A stretch of DNA of 64,000 nt, from contig CANCOC010000005.1 in assembly GCA_947379755.1 (NCBI GenBank), positions 1 through 64,000 of the forward strand, given 5' to 3'. Shown here piece by piece: positions 46,817 through 55,990 of the stretch. Position numbers and translations under genes: made by a program. The notes below the pieces were generated by a model. It did no database searches and was not told the origin of the DNA. It saw nothing but the letters and a program-made list of their open reading frames with translations. Origin of the DNA: Alcaligenaceae bacterium (lineage in GTDB: Bacteria > Pseudomonadota > Gammaproteobacteria > Burkholderiales > Burkholderiaceae_B). Every line of letters begins with the position of its first letter. Position 1 is the stretch's first letter.

Positions 46817-47719
46817 TCAAGCGTTGGAGGCATCTTCGATCAGCATATTGACCAGCTCGCGGGCAAAGCTGGGCAACTGATCGAGCTGTCTCACGCAAAT
46901 ATGCAGCTTGCGTTCTGCCCATTCGTCAGACAAGCGAACCAGCTTGATATTCAGGCGCTGCGCATAACGCTGCGCAGCTCGCTCAGGCACAACGCCGATC
47001 CCTACTCCAGCCTCAATCATGCGACAGACGGCCTCAAAGCTCCCAACTTCGACACGGAAGCGGAAGGGATGCCCCAGATTGTCTGCAGCCTGTATCAAAA
47101 AGGCATGGATGGCACTCCACTCTGAGAGGCCAACATATTCGTAGGAAAGTGTATTTGCAAAGGCCACATCATCCTGTCCGCCCAAAGGATGATCCATTGG
47201 CGTGACCAGAACCAGACGATCTTCACGGTAAGGCAAATACTCCAGGTCCGAGGCAGCCGGGCGCCCTGCCACGATCCCAATGTCCGCAGAGCCCTCGGAG
47301 ACCGCCTTGACGACCAGATAACTGAGGCGCTCTCGTAACTCGACAGTGACATCAGGGTGCGTTGCCAGATAGCGGCTCAGGACCGCCGGCATGAACTCGG
47401 TCATCGCGGTGGTATTGGCCACCATTCTGACCTGGCCCTTGATTCCGCGCGCATATTCGTGAATATCGCCACGCAAATGGTCAATCTGTCTGAGCACAAG
47501 TCGCGCATGACGCAGGAAAGCATCGCCCGAGGGGGTCAGGGTCACGCCCTGGCTGTTGCGATGAAATAACCGGGTACCGAAGTGGTCTTCAAGGTTTTTA
47601 ACGCGGTTACTGGCAGCGGGAAGGGACAAGTGTGACTTTTCAGCACCACGGGTCAAGCTACTGGCATCGCCAATATTGACGATCAGTTGCAAATCGGTCA
47701 GGTCGAAGTGGTTTGCCAT
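46817..47719 (-). CDS. LysR-family transcriptional regulator
   Basis: A 300-residue LysR regulator with the winged helix at about 7-65 (SLTRGAEKSHLSLPAASNRVKNLEDHFGTRLF) and a type 2 periplasmic-binding-fold sensor domain. It is divergent from the acyl-CoA dehydrogenase and MmgE/PrpD genes, with a palindromic intergenic region between, so those two genes are the likely targets. It is only 26 bases upstream of rdgB on the same strand, so rdgB may be read from its promoter. Confidence 0.9.
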   Translation of the reverse strand: MANHFDLTDLQLIVNIGDASSLTRGAEKSHLSLPAASNRVKNLEDHFGTRLFHRNSQGVTLTPSGDAFLRHARLVLRQIDHLRGDIHEYARGIKGQVRMVANTTAMTEFMPAVLSRYLATHPDVTVELRERLSYLVVKAVSEGSADIGIVAGRPAASDLEYLPYREDRLVLVTPMDHPLGGQDDVAFANTLSYEYVGLSEWSAIHAFLIQAADNLGHPFRFRVEVGSFEAVCRMIEAGVGIGVVPERAAQRYAQRLNIKLVRLSDEWAERKLHICVRQLDQLPSFARELVNMLIEDASNA

Positions 47720-47761
47720 AGGGGATAAATGATCTTAATCAATGAAAAAGCCCGGGTTAAT

Positions 47762-47808
47762 CAAACGTCAATAGGCAATTTATGATGCCTGGGGCACATT
47801 AACGTTTG
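47762..47808. promoter_or_regulatory. Operator region between the LysR gene and the acyl-CoA dehydrogenase
   Basis: Two nested inverted repeats occur: CAAACGT (47762-47768) with ACGTTTG (47802-47808), and AGGCA (47773-47777) with TGCCT (47786-47790), the latter like a LysR box. A TTAACG/TATCAT promoter (47799-47826) for the dehydrogenase overlaps the right outer repeat. Confidence 0.55.
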
Positions 47809-47835
47809 TATTTCACTCGCTATCATAAGACAACC

Positions 47836-48996
47836 ATGAATTCCCATTCTGATCAGTATCAAGATATCCGTGACGCCATCCGTGATTTGTGCAAACAATT
47901 CCCTGATGAATATTTCCGTAAAGTTGACGAGGCGCGCGGCTATCCCGAAGAATTCGTGAATGCACTGACACAGGCCGGCTGGCTGGCAGCACTGATTCCG
48001 CAGGAGTACGGTGGGTCGGGTCTGGGTCTGACCGAGGCGTCCATCATCATGGAAGAAATCAACCGCTGTGGCGGCAACTCGGGCGCCTGCCACGGACAGA
48101 TGTACAACATGGGCACCCTCCTGCGCCATGGTTCCGAAGCACAGAAAAACTATTATTTGCCAAAAATTGCTGCAGGCGAGTTGCGACTGCAGTCCATGGC
48201 GGTGACAGAACCCACCACTGGCACAGACACCACCAAGCTCAAGACTACTGCAGTCAAAAAGGGTGATAAATACATCGTGAATGGCCAGAAAGTCTGGATT
48301 TCACGCATCCAGCACTCTGACCTGATGATTTTGCTGGCTCGCACCACGCCACTCGAACAAGTCACCAAAAAATCTGAAGGCATGTCGATCTTTATCGTCA
48401 ACCTGAAAGATGCCATTGGTCACGGAATGACCGTGCGTCCGATTTTGAACATGGTCAATCACGAAACCAATGAATTGTTTTTTGACAATCTCGAAATCCC
48501 CGCCGAAAACCTGATCGGCGAAGAAGGCAAAGGTTTTCGCTACATTCTCGATGGACTGAACGCCGAGCGTGCACTGATCGCTGCAGAATGTATTGGCGAT
48601 GGTTACTGGTTTATTGATCGCGTCTCGGCCTACGTCAAGGATCGTGTCGTATTCGGTCGTCCAATCGGACAAAACCAGGGTGTGCAATTCCCGATTGCGC
48701 GCGCCTACGTCAACGTCGAGGCCGCAAGCCTGATGCGTTACGAAGCCTGCCGTTTGTTTGATGCAAAATTACCTTGCGGCACGCAGGCTAACATGGCCAA
48801 GTTACTTGCGGCGGACGCCTCCTGGGAAGCTGCAAATGCCTGCCTTCAGTTTCATGGCGGCTTTGGTTTTGCCTGCGAATATGATGTGGAACGTAAATTC
48901 CGTGAAACACGCCTCTATCAGGTTGCACCGATTTCGACCAATCTGATTTTGTCCTACGTTGCCGAGCACGTGCTTGGTCTGCCCCGTTCGTTCTAA
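47836..48996 (+). CDS. Acyl-CoA dehydrogenase family protein with non-canonical active site
   Basis: From the ATG at 47836 the product is 386 residues with the family's N-terminal helical, middle beta (MAVTEPTTGTDTTKLKTTA, flavin/acyl-CoA region) and C-terminal helical domains. At the usual catalytic glutamate (E376 of medium-chain enzyme) it reads LYQVAPIST, with P365 in that position. A glutamate at E244 in DGLNAERALIAAE aligns with the base of isovaleryl-CoA dehydrogenase, so it could serve. The frame runs ten codons further upstream without support. The MmgE/PrpD gene follows after 11 bases. Confidence 0.9.
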   Translation: MNSHSDQYQDIRDAIRDLCKQFPDEYFRKVDEARGYPEEFVNALTQAGWLAALIPQEYGGSGLGLTEASIIMEEINRCGGNSGACHGQMYNMGTLLRHGSEAQKNYYLPKIAAGELRLQSMAVTEPTTGTDTTKLKTTAVKKGDKYIVNGQKVWISRIQHSDLMILLARTTPLEQVTKKSEGMSIFIVNLKDAIGHGMTVRPILNMVNHETNELFFDNLEIPAENLIGEEGKGFRYILDGLNAERALIAAECIGDGYWFIDRVSAYVKDRVVFGRPIGQNQGVQFPIARAYVNVEAASLMRYEACRLFDAKLPCGTQANMAKLLAADASWEAANACLQFHGGFGFACEYDVERKFRETRLYQVAPISTNLILSYVAEHVLGLPRSF

Positions 48997-49007
48997 AGGA
49001 AATTGAC

Positions 49008-50399
49008 ATGACAGCCGTCAGAGCTCCAAGCGCTCCCACCGTGTTGCATCCTAGTGCTGATCTGGCACGTTTTGCTTCTGAACTCAAGTATTCGGACATT
49101 CCTGAATCGGTGCTCAGCAGATGTGAGGACTTGTTGCTCGATACTCTGGCATCGATTCTTGCAGGTTCGACCGCACGCGCGGTCAAGTCTGTTGCAAAAT
49201 ATGCCGAGCTGATGGGGCCTGCTGATGGCAAGTCAGAAGACTATGTCAATCGCAGACTGACCTCACCTATGTTTGCAGCCATGGTCAATGCGGCATCCGC
49301 ACACGTCGTCGAACAGGATGATGTGCATAACGGCTCTGTGTTTCATCCCGCCGCAGTGGTATTTCCACCTGCCCTCGCGGTGGCGCAGGCGATTGGTGCG
49401 TCAGGTCAGGAGCTCATCACTGCATCGGTCGCAGGCTATGAAGTCGGCATTCGCGTTGGTGAGTTCCTGGGTCGCTCGCATTACAAGATATTCCACACGA
49501 CTGGAACTGCTGGCACAGTGGCCGCCGCGGTCACTGTTGGACGCCTGCTCAAGCTTGATCCCGAGCAGATGCTGCACGCGATTGGTTCAGCAGGCACACA
49601 GGCGGCCGGGCTCTGGGAGTTCCTGCGCGATGCTGCCGACTCCAAACAGCTCCACACGGCCCATGCTGCGTCTGCAGGCCTGACTGCGGCATACCTTGCA
49701 CAAGATGGATTCACAGGCGCACGTCGCATTCTTGAAGGCTTGCAAGGCATGGCGGCCGGCATGTCAACCGATGCTGACCCTGCAAAGCTGATTGATCGTC
49801 TGGGTAGTCGATGGGCACTTGCCGAAACTTCTTTCAAATTTCACGCCTCCTGCCGTCATACGCATCCGGCTGCCGATGCATTGCAGCATGTGATGCGTGC
49901 ACACGGCCTGAAGGCCTCAGATGTTGAGTCGGTGGTCACGCATGTCCACCAGGGCGCAATTGATGTGCTGGGGCCTGTTGTCGATCCACAAACAGTCCAT
50001 CAGTCAAAGTTTTCCATGGGAACTGTGCTTGCGCTGATCGCGATTCGTAATTCTGCCGACCTGGCCGGCTTTGACGCTGCGTTGAAAAATCAAGAGGTCG
50101 AGGCCTTCCGGGATCGCGTCAGCATGGTGCTGGATGAAGAAGTTGATACGGCCTATCCACAGCGCTGGATTGGTAAAGTGACCGTCACCACAAAAGATGG
50201 CCGCATCCTGGCAGGACGCGTCGATGAGCCAAAGGGTGATCCAGGTAACTCTCTTTCGCGTCCCGAAATTGAAGATAAAGCGATGCGTCTGGGAACTTAC
50301 CTGGGTGCTGCGAATGAAAAACAAGTCAAAGAGCTGATTCAAACAGTGTGGAATATTCGCAAACAAGCATCGCTGGGTCGCTTGTTCAGCGCAAGCTGA
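49008..50399 (+). CDS. MmgE/PrpD family protein (2-methylcitrate dehydratase-like)
   Basis: The 463 residues match the family: LARFASELKYSDIPESVLSRCEDLLLDTLASILAG at the N-terminus, NAASAHVVEQDDVHNGSVFHPAAVV, and FKFHASCRHTHPAADAL. Members dehydrate 2-methylcitrate, isomerise aconitate or decarboxylate cis-aconitate, and many have unknown substrates. No prpB or prpC is nearby, so methylcitrate is not supported by context. AGGAAA precedes the ATG and the gene is in an operon with the acyl-CoA dehydrogenase. Confidence 0.9.
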   Translation: MTAVRAPSAPTVLHPSADLARFASELKYSDIPESVLSRCEDLLLDTLASILAGSTARAVKSVAKYAELMGPADGKSEDYVNRRLTSPMFAAMVNAASAHVVEQDDVHNGSVFHPAAVVFPPALAVAQAIGASGQELITASVAGYEVGIRVGEFLGRSHYKIFHTTGTAGTVAAAVTVGRLLKLDPEQMLHAIGSAGTQAAGLWEFLRDAADSKQLHTAHAASAGLTAAYLAQDGFTGARRILEGLQGMAAGMSTDADPAKLIDRLGSRWALAETSFKFHASCRHTHPAADALQHVMRAHGLKASDVESVVTHVHQGAIDVLGPVVDPQTVHQSKFSMGTVLALIAIRNSADLAGFDAALKNQEVEAFRDRVSMVLDEEVDTAYPQRWIGKVTVTTKDGRILAGRVDEPKGDPGNSLSRPEIEDKAMRLGTYLGAANEKQVKELIQTVWNIRKQASLGRLFSAS

Positions 50400-50431
50400 A
50401 AAAGCGTGCCTGGCACAGTGTGCCAGGCACG
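50400..50431 (-). terminator. Intrinsic terminator of rph
   Basis: A perfect 12-base-pair stem (CGTGCCTGGCAC at 50405-50416, GTGCCAGGCACG at 50420-50431) is followed on the minus strand by CTTTTT, just inside the end of the convergent MmgE/PrpD gene. A second hairpin without a T-run (CGCGCTAC/GTAGCGCG, 50462-50482) lies between it and the rph stop. Confidence 0.75.
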
Positions 50432-50495
50432 TTCATCCTTGGGTGTACTTTTTACTCGCTTCGCGCTACATAAAGTAGCGCGTGACACCGGACTG

Positions 50496-51245
50496 TCAGG
50501 GCTGCCGTGCTGAGCGCTGCATTTCAGTCAGCTCTGCAATTCCGCCTTCTGCCAGAGCCAGCAAATCGTTGAGCTCATTTCGGTCAAAGGTATGGCCTTC
50601 AGCAGTTCCCTGCACTTCAACATAACGACCCGCACCCGTCATCACGACATTCATGTCTGCGTCGCAATTTGAGTCTTCCGGATAATCAAGATCCAGCACG
50701 GCTCGTCCATCGACCATGCCAACGGACACAGCAGCAACGGAATCCTTAAGAGGTTGTGTCGTAATCAGCCCTTGCCTGAGTAATCCATCCACTGCATCGG
50801 CCACTGCAATCCATGCACCGGTAATGCTGGCACAACGTGTACCACCATCGGCCTGCAAGACATCACAATCAATCTGAATCGTTCGCTCACCCAGTGCGGT
50901 CATATCCATCACGGCACGCAGACTGCGGCCGATGAGACGCTGGATTTCCTGAGTGCGCCCTGACTGCTTGCCCCGGGCCGCCTCACGATCACTGCGGGTA
51001 TGGGTCGAACGTGGCAACATCCCGTATTCTGCAGTCACCCAGCCCTGCCCCTTGCCTTTCAGAAAGGGAGGGACTTTTTCAAGTACGCTAGCGGTACACA
51101 GGACTTGGGTCTCTCCCATACAAATGAGTACAGAACCCTCGGCATAACGTGTAAATTGACGCTGGATCCTGACGGCTCGCATGGCGTGAAGCGCACGACC
51201 TGAAGGGCGAGGAGTCTGGGCTAGGGTAGTAATTGAATTTGACAC
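50496..51245 (-). CDS. rph: Ribonuclease PH
   Basis: RNase PH is a phosphorolytic 3' exonuclease that trims tRNA ends. The protein has [46 protein letters not shown]-type core segments, [23 protein letters not shown] and [17 protein letters not shown]. No ATG suits the N-terminus. I chose GTG at 51245 (249 residues), six bases after GAGAG; a TTG at 51278 would add 11 residues and overlap the start of ggt. The gene is divergent from ggt with 35 bases between. Confidence 0.94.
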   Translation of the reverse strand: MSNSITTLAQTPRPSGRALHAMRAVRIQRQFTRYAEGSVLICMGETQVLCTASVLEKVPPFLKGKGQGWVTAEYGMLPRSTHTRSDREAARGKQSGRTQEIQRLIGRSLRAVMDMTALGERTIQIDCDVLQADGGTRCASITGAWIAVADAVDGLLRQGLITTQPLKDSVAAVSVGMVDGRAVLDLDYPEDSNCDADMNVVMTGAGRYVEVQGTAEGHTFDRNELNDLLALAEGGIAELTEMQRSARQP

Positions 51246-51280
51246 AGCGCGCTCTCTTAATAACGGAATGGGAAGCAAAT

Positions 51281-53140
51281 ATGTTTAGTATGACCGCCAG
51301 GCAGCCACGTTCAAGTATACGCAGCAAGCCTTTTGCTGTCTGGTCGATCGCGACCTGTATATTTGCGCCGGGCCTTTTGCCCGCCCAGACAGTACCAGCC
51401 ACGCTTGCGGCCAGCGCTGGCGTAGCTGTCAACACTGCAGTCTCCCGATATGACAATACGTTTGAGATATTTCAGCCCGTAGTGGCCAGGCGTGGCATGG
51501 TTGCAAGCGAACAGCACCTTGCCAGCGCCGCAGGGGCCGACATCCTGCGCCAGGGTGGTAATGCCGTGGATGCCGCAGTTGCGGTTGGTTTTGCCCTGGC
51601 AGTGGTGTTACCCAATGCGGGCAACCTCGGCGGTGGTGGATTTATGTTGATCCATGACGCTAAAACCAACAGGAATATTGCACTGGATTTTCGTGAAATT
51701 GCGCCTGCACAGGCTACGCGTGATATGTATCTTGGGGCGGATGGTCAAGTGATCCAGGGCAAATCGACTCGCACGCCCTATTCAGTTGGCGTGCCCGGAT
51801 CGGTGGCAGGTCTGACACAGGCGCTCGCGGAACACGGCACGATGAGCTTGACGCAGGTAATCGCACCCGCCATCAAACTGGCGACAGAGGGATTCAAAGT
51901 CAGTCCGGTTCTGGCGGAGCTCTTCAAAATTCAGCGTACCCATCTTGAGCCCTGGAAAGGAACGCGGGAGATTTTCTTTAAGCACATCAATACGCTGCAG
52001 ACCTGTGCACTGCAAGAGTGCCCCCCTTCAGCCATTCGCACCTATGAATCGGGTGAAGTCCTGATTCAAAAAGATCTGGCCAGCACACTGCAAACTATTG
52101 CGCGCGAAGGTGCAAAAGGGTTTTATACAGGCGAGACTGCACAAAGGATTGTGACCGAACTGCAAGGGACGGATCAGCCAATGTCTCTGAAAGACCTTGC
52201 CACGTACCAGACAGTCGTTCGCAAGCCCGTTGAAGGCAAATATCGCGGAGTACAGATCCTGTCCATGCCCCCGCCAAGCTCGGGAGGCATTCATCTCATC
52301 CAGATGCTCAACCTGCTTGAACGCTACCCGCTCAAAGAATATGGTTCTGGCAGTGCACAAAGTTTGCACCTTATGGCCGAAAGTGCCAGACTCGCATATG
52401 CCGACCGGGCGGAGCATCTTGGAGACCCGGGCTTTATAAAAGTTCCACAGCTTGGACTTCTCTCAAAAAAATATGCGGACACGCTCGCCACACGTATAGA
52501 TCCTGATCGCACCACTCCAAGCAGTCAAGTCAAAGCAGGCACACCTCAGGCATATGAAAGCGAACAGACGACTCACTTTTCTGTGATGGACGAGCTGGGC
52601 AACGTCGTGAGTTGCACCTATACACTCAATCTCAGTTTTGGCTCAGGCATTGTTGCGCGCGGCACAGGAGTGCTACTCAATAACGAGATGGATGATTTTT
52701 CAGTCAAACCCGGGGTCGCCAATGCATTTGGCTTGGTGGGGGGCGATGCAAATGCCGTCGCTCCGGGCAAGCGGCCGCTCAGCTCAATGACCCCTGTGAT
52801 TTTACTGCGTGAAGGCAAACCATGGATTGCAACGGGCTCACCTGGCGGCGCCCGGATCATTACTACGGTCTTGCAAAATATAGTCAATATCATTGACTAC
52901 GATATGAATATTGCCGAGGCCGTATCGATGCCCAGAATGCATCACCAGTGGACACCCGACTTTTTGCGCGTAGAAAAAGGTTTTAGTCCAGACACGCTGA
53001 GATTGCTTGAGGCAAAGGGACACACTGTAAAAGTCATGCCTACAATGGGTCGCGAACAAACGGTCCAGCGCGAAGGTAAACTTTTTTTTGGCGCATCGGA
53101 TCCGCGTAATCCCGATGGTGAATCCATCGGCATCGATTAA
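51281..53140 (+). CDS. ggt: Gamma-glutamyltransferase
   Basis: Ggt cleaves the gamma-glutamyl bond of glutathione in the periplasm. The 619-residue precursor (ATG at 51281, GGGAAG five bases upstream) has a signal peptide ending near LLPAQ and the self-processing site in [10 protein letters not shown], where T430 becomes the N-terminal nucleophile of the small subunit. [29 protein letters not shown], and [12 protein letters not shown] are family-typical. A longer frame start overlaps rph and is rejected. Confidence 0.95.
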   Translation: MFSMTARQPRSSIRSKPFAVWSIATCIFAPGLLPAQTVPATLAASAGVAVNTAVSRYDNTFEIFQPVVARRGMVASEQHLASAAGADILRQGGNAVDAAVAVGFALAVVLPNAGNLGGGGFMLIHDAKTNRNIALDFREIAPAQATRDMYLGADGQVIQGKSTRTPYSVGVPGSVAGLTQALAEHGTMSLTQVIAPAIKLATEGFKVSPVLAELFKIQRTHLEPWKGTREIFFKHINTLQTCALQECPPSAIRTYESGEVLIQKDLASTLQTIAREGAKGFYTGETAQRIVTELQGTDQPMSLKDLATYQTVVRKPVEGKYRGVQILSMPPPSSGGIHLIQMLNLLERYPLKEYGSGSAQSLHLMAESARLAYADRAEHLGDPGFIKVPQLGLLSKKYADTLATRIDPDRTTPSSQVKAGTPQAYESEQTTHFSVMDELGNVVSCTYTLNLSFGSGIVARGTGVLLNNEMDDFSVKPGVANAFGLVGGDANAVAPGKRPLSSMTPVILLREGKPWIATGSPGGARIITTVLQNIVNIIDYDMNIAEAVSMPRMHHQWTPDFLRVEKGFSPDTLRLLEAKGHTVKVMPTMGREQTVQREGKLFFGASDPRNPDGESIGID

Positions 53141-53170
53141 ATACCTTTATTGAAAATCAAAGAGTTACAT

Positions 53171-54106
53171 ATGACAGCAAGCATGACAGCATTTGGTAAT
53201 GGCAAAGTCACCGGTGACTTTGGTACGGTGAGTATTGAACTTAAAAGTGTCAATAGTCGCTACCTTGATGTTCAGTTCAGAATGCCCGATGAGCTCAGAC
53301 TTGCTGAACAACCCATCCGTGAAAAACTCTCTCACTGCCTGTCACGCGGCAAAGTTGAAATCAGGGCAAGCTTTGCACGTCAGCAGGCCGCGAGCGAACA
53401 ACGTCTGGGTGAGTCTGCACTTAGACGCATCGTTCAGCAGCTTGCTGCTGCCAGACAAATCCTGCCAGAGACCCAGGCACCAGGCCTGACTGAAATACTG
53501 AGCTGGTCAGACCAGCAGAACACAAGTATAGATCCTGAAGTCTGGGCACAGGCTTGTCTGGCCGCACTCACGCCAGCACTGGAACAACTGCTGGAGGGTC
53601 GTCTGCGCGAGGGTGCGCGCCTGAGTCAGACCATGCTTGATACCGCAACACAGGTGCACGAGATTGTCAGTCTGGTCGAAACGCACATGCCCATACTGTT
53701 GCAGGCACAGCGCGAAAAACTTGCCCTCAAACTGAAAGAGACGATTCAGAATGCTTTTCCTGGTGGCTTTGCGCATATCTCCGGGCCAGAACTCTCTGAA
53801 CGTATTGCAAGTGAATCCAGCCTGTTTGCCCTGCGCATTGATGTGGCTGAAGAACTCGCCCGATTAAAGTCCCACTTGACGGAACTTGAGTTTTTGCTTT
53901 CAGATAAAAAAACGCCTTCAGGCAAACACGCATCTGGTAAAAACACTGGCAGCACAGGCAAACGGCTCGACTTTCTTTTTCAGGAGATGAATCGTGAAGC
54001 GAACACCCTGGGTTCAAAAGCGGGTAGCCTGGACATGACGCGTGCAGCGATGGACTTAAAACTCCTGATCGAGCAAATGCGTGAACAGGCCATGAATATC
54101 GAGTAA
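53171..54106 (+). CDS. yicC: YicC/YloC family endoribonuclease
   Basis: The 311-residue protein begins TASMTAFGNGKVTGDFGTVSIELKSVNSRYLDV, diagnostic for the family, and ends with FLFQEMNREANTLGSKA and LLIEQMREQAMNIE. YicC-type proteins are recently recognised endoribonucleases. The ATG at 53171 has AAAGAG upstream; a TTG seven codons earlier is possible. In relatives yicC lies directly before gmk, but here about 5 kb of other genes separate them. Confidence 0.94.
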   Translation: MTASMTAFGNGKVTGDFGTVSIELKSVNSRYLDVQFRMPDELRLAEQPIREKLSHCLSRGKVEIRASFARQQAASEQRLGESALRRIVQQLAAARQILPETQAPGLTEILSWSDQQNTSIDPEVWAQACLAALTPALEQLLEGRLREGARLSQTMLDTATQVHEIVSLVETHMPILLQAQREKLALKLKETIQNAFPGGFAHISGPELSERIASESSLFALRIDVAEELARLKSHLTELEFLLSDKKTPSGKHASGKNTGSTGKRLDFLFQEMNREANTLGSKAGSLDMTRAAMDLKLLIEQMREQAMNIE

Positions 54107-54151
54107 CACATCAGTGATCAGGCAATCAGACTAATAACAGGAGACAAACCA

Positions 54152-55090
54152 ATGTGGGAAGAAAGTCAACGCTATCCCGATCCGCGCGTCATATCGCTCG
54201 ATCCATCTTTTGATCAGTACCGTCTTGCGCTGGCCAGTGTTGAACGCATCACAACCGGTTACCGCTGGACCGAAGGCCCGGTTTGGTTTGGAGATGGTCG
54301 TTATCTGCTGTTCAGTGACATTCCAAACAACCGGATCATGAAATGGGAAGAGGAAACAGGCGTTGTCAGCGTGTTTCGCAAACCCTCGAACTATGCCAAT
54401 GGTCATACCCGGGATCGTCAGGGGCGTCTGGTTTCGTGCGAGCATGGCCGTCGCGTGACCCGCACAGAATACGATGGCTCAATCACGGTACTGATGGATC
54501 AGTTTCAGGGAAAGCCACTGAACGCGCCCAACGATCTGGTGGTGAAGTCTGACGGCTCAATCTGGTTTACAGACCCGCCTTTTGGCATCTTGGGTAATTA
54601 TGAGGGTACCAAATCACCTGTTGAACTGCCCCACTCCGTCTACCGGATCGATGGCGAAACAGGCGCTTCGAGCCTGATCACGGATCGGCTTAAGGGACCC
54701 AATGGCTTATGCTTTTCACCAGACGAAAGTCTGTTGTACGTCATTGAATCAAGAGGCACCCCCAACCGACTCATCCATGTTTATGATGTTGTGGATCATG
54801 GGCGCAGTGTTGCGAATGGGCGAGTGTTTCTGGACGCAGGTGCTGGCACGATCGACGGTATGCGTGCAGATATAGATGGCAATCTATGGTGCGGCTGGGG
54901 AATGGGCACGGCTGAACTCGATGGCGTGATGGTGATCTCGCCAGGAGGCAAATTGATCGGACGCATCGCACTCCCTGAGCGCTGCGCCAACCTGTGTTTT
55001 GGCGGACGGATGCGCAACAGGCTGTTCATGGCCTCATCGCATTCCGTGTATTCACTCTATGTCAACACACAGGGTGCACCAGGCGGCTAA
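54152..55090 (+). CDS. SMP-30/gluconolactonase family protein
   Basis: A 312-residue six-bladed beta-propeller with the likely metal ligands in TEGPVWFGDGRYLLFSDIP (E), LNAPNDLVVKSDGSIWFTDP (N) and GMRADIDGNLWCGWG (D). The family hydrolyses sugar or other lactones. AGGAG lies nine bases before the ATG. No sugar dehydrogenase is next to it, so the substrate is open. Confidence 0.9.
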   Translation: MWEESQRYPDPRVISLDPSFDQYRLALASVERITTGYRWTEGPVWFGDGRYLLFSDIPNNRIMKWEEETGVVSVFRKPSNYANGHTRDRQGRLVSCEHGRRVTRTEYDGSITVLMDQFQGKPLNAPNDLVVKSDGSIWFTDPPFGILGNYEGTKSPVELPHSVYRIDGETGASSLITDRLKGPNGLCFSPDESLLYVIESRGTPNRLIHVYDVVDHGRSVANGRVFLDAGAGTIDGMRADIDGNLWCGWGMGTAELDGVMVISPGGKLIGRIALPERCANLCFGGRMRNRLFMASSHSVYSLYVNTQGAPGG

Positions 55091-55099
55091 ATAGAAAGG

Positions 55100-55885
55100 T
55101 TAGCCACGCAGAATTTTGGCTGCATTCAAAAAGTCATGCAACAGAGGCGTGTCATCAATCACACCATGTGAGGGATGATGCAACTCTGGGTGCCATTGAA
55201 CAGCCGCTACGTAGACCGGGCCAGTATGCCTGATCGCCTCGACGATGCCGTCTTCGGGGCAGCGTGCCTCAACGATAAAGTTTGGCGCGAGCTCTTTTAC
55301 ACTCTGATGGTGGATACTGTTGATCTGCCTGGAGCTCGAGTCTCGCAGTAGTTCGTCCATACGAGTGCCAGGAACGATATCGATCGCATGCAGGTTGCGT
55401 TCATAAAGTTCCCTGTCCTGATGCGCGCGCGTCTCTGGGCTCTGCGAAACGATGTCCTGATAAAGGCTTCCACCAAATGCAACATTAATCAGCTGCAGCC
55501 CCCTGCAAACACCAAACACCGGCTTGCCAGCAGCGTAAAAAGCACGGACCAGATCAAGTTCGTAGGTATCGCGCAAGGCATCACCATTCCATTCCGGCTT
55601 CAATGCTGTTTCACCGTAGTGACCGGGCCAGATATCTGCACCACCGTGCAACACGAGTCCATCGAGTTGCCGTGCATAATGCGCGCATGTTATGTCGCCA
55701 CGAGCAGTCTCTCCGTACGGGGAGGGAATCAAAACGGGCAAGGCACCCGCAGCCATGATCCAGTGGGCCGTGGACTGTTCAATGAAATGCAGGGTCTTGG
55801 ACGGCGCGGGTTTGCGTGCCGAATCAGGATGCATCAGGCAAACGCTGATGCCAATCAACAGACGGTCTTGCATAAAAGCATCCAA
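55100..55885 (-). CDS. Gamma-glutamyl-GABA hydrolase-like (PuuD, class I amidotransferase fold)
   Basis: A 261-residue peptidase C26 protein with nucleophile cysteine in FGVCRGLQLINVAFGG, LVLHGGADIWPGHYGE, and catalytic histidine and glutamate in VAAVQWHPELHH. Members hydrolyse gamma-glutamyl amides such as gamma-glutamyl-GABA. AGGA precedes the ATG; a second ATG four codons later is also well spaced. It is convergent with the SMP-30 gene and divergent from the amidase. Confidence 0.88.
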   Translation of the reverse strand: MDAFMQDRLLIGISVCLMHPDSARKPAPSKTLHFIEQSTAHWIMAAGALPVLIPSPYGETARGDITCAHYARQLDGLVLHGGADIWPGHYGETALKPEWNGDALRDTYELDLVRAFYAAGKPVFGVCRGLQLINVAFGGSLYQDIVSQSPETRAHQDRELYERNLHAIDIVPGTRMDELLRDSSSRQINSIHHQSVKELAPNFIVEARCPEDGIVEAIRHTGPVYVAAVQWHPELHHPSHGVIDDTPLLHDFLNAAKILRG

Positions 55886-55990
55886 TCCTTTAAAAATCTG
55901 TCAAGATCACGCATTGCGACAATCATAGATAACTTGTCTGGTACATGCAATCGCACAAGCGACAAGAAACTTTCAAAGGTATATTTAACA

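Noticed and set aside
49008-50399. Assignment as 2-methylcitrate dehydratase prpD
   Set aside because: No prpB, prpC or propionate regulator is nearby, and the family covers many other substrates; I keep only the family name.
55388-55990. Extra 201 codons in frame before the amidase
   Set aside because: This part is antisense to the PuuD-like hydrolase and lacks amidase similarity; the ATG at 55991 with AAAGG upstream gives the normal AMI1-like length.
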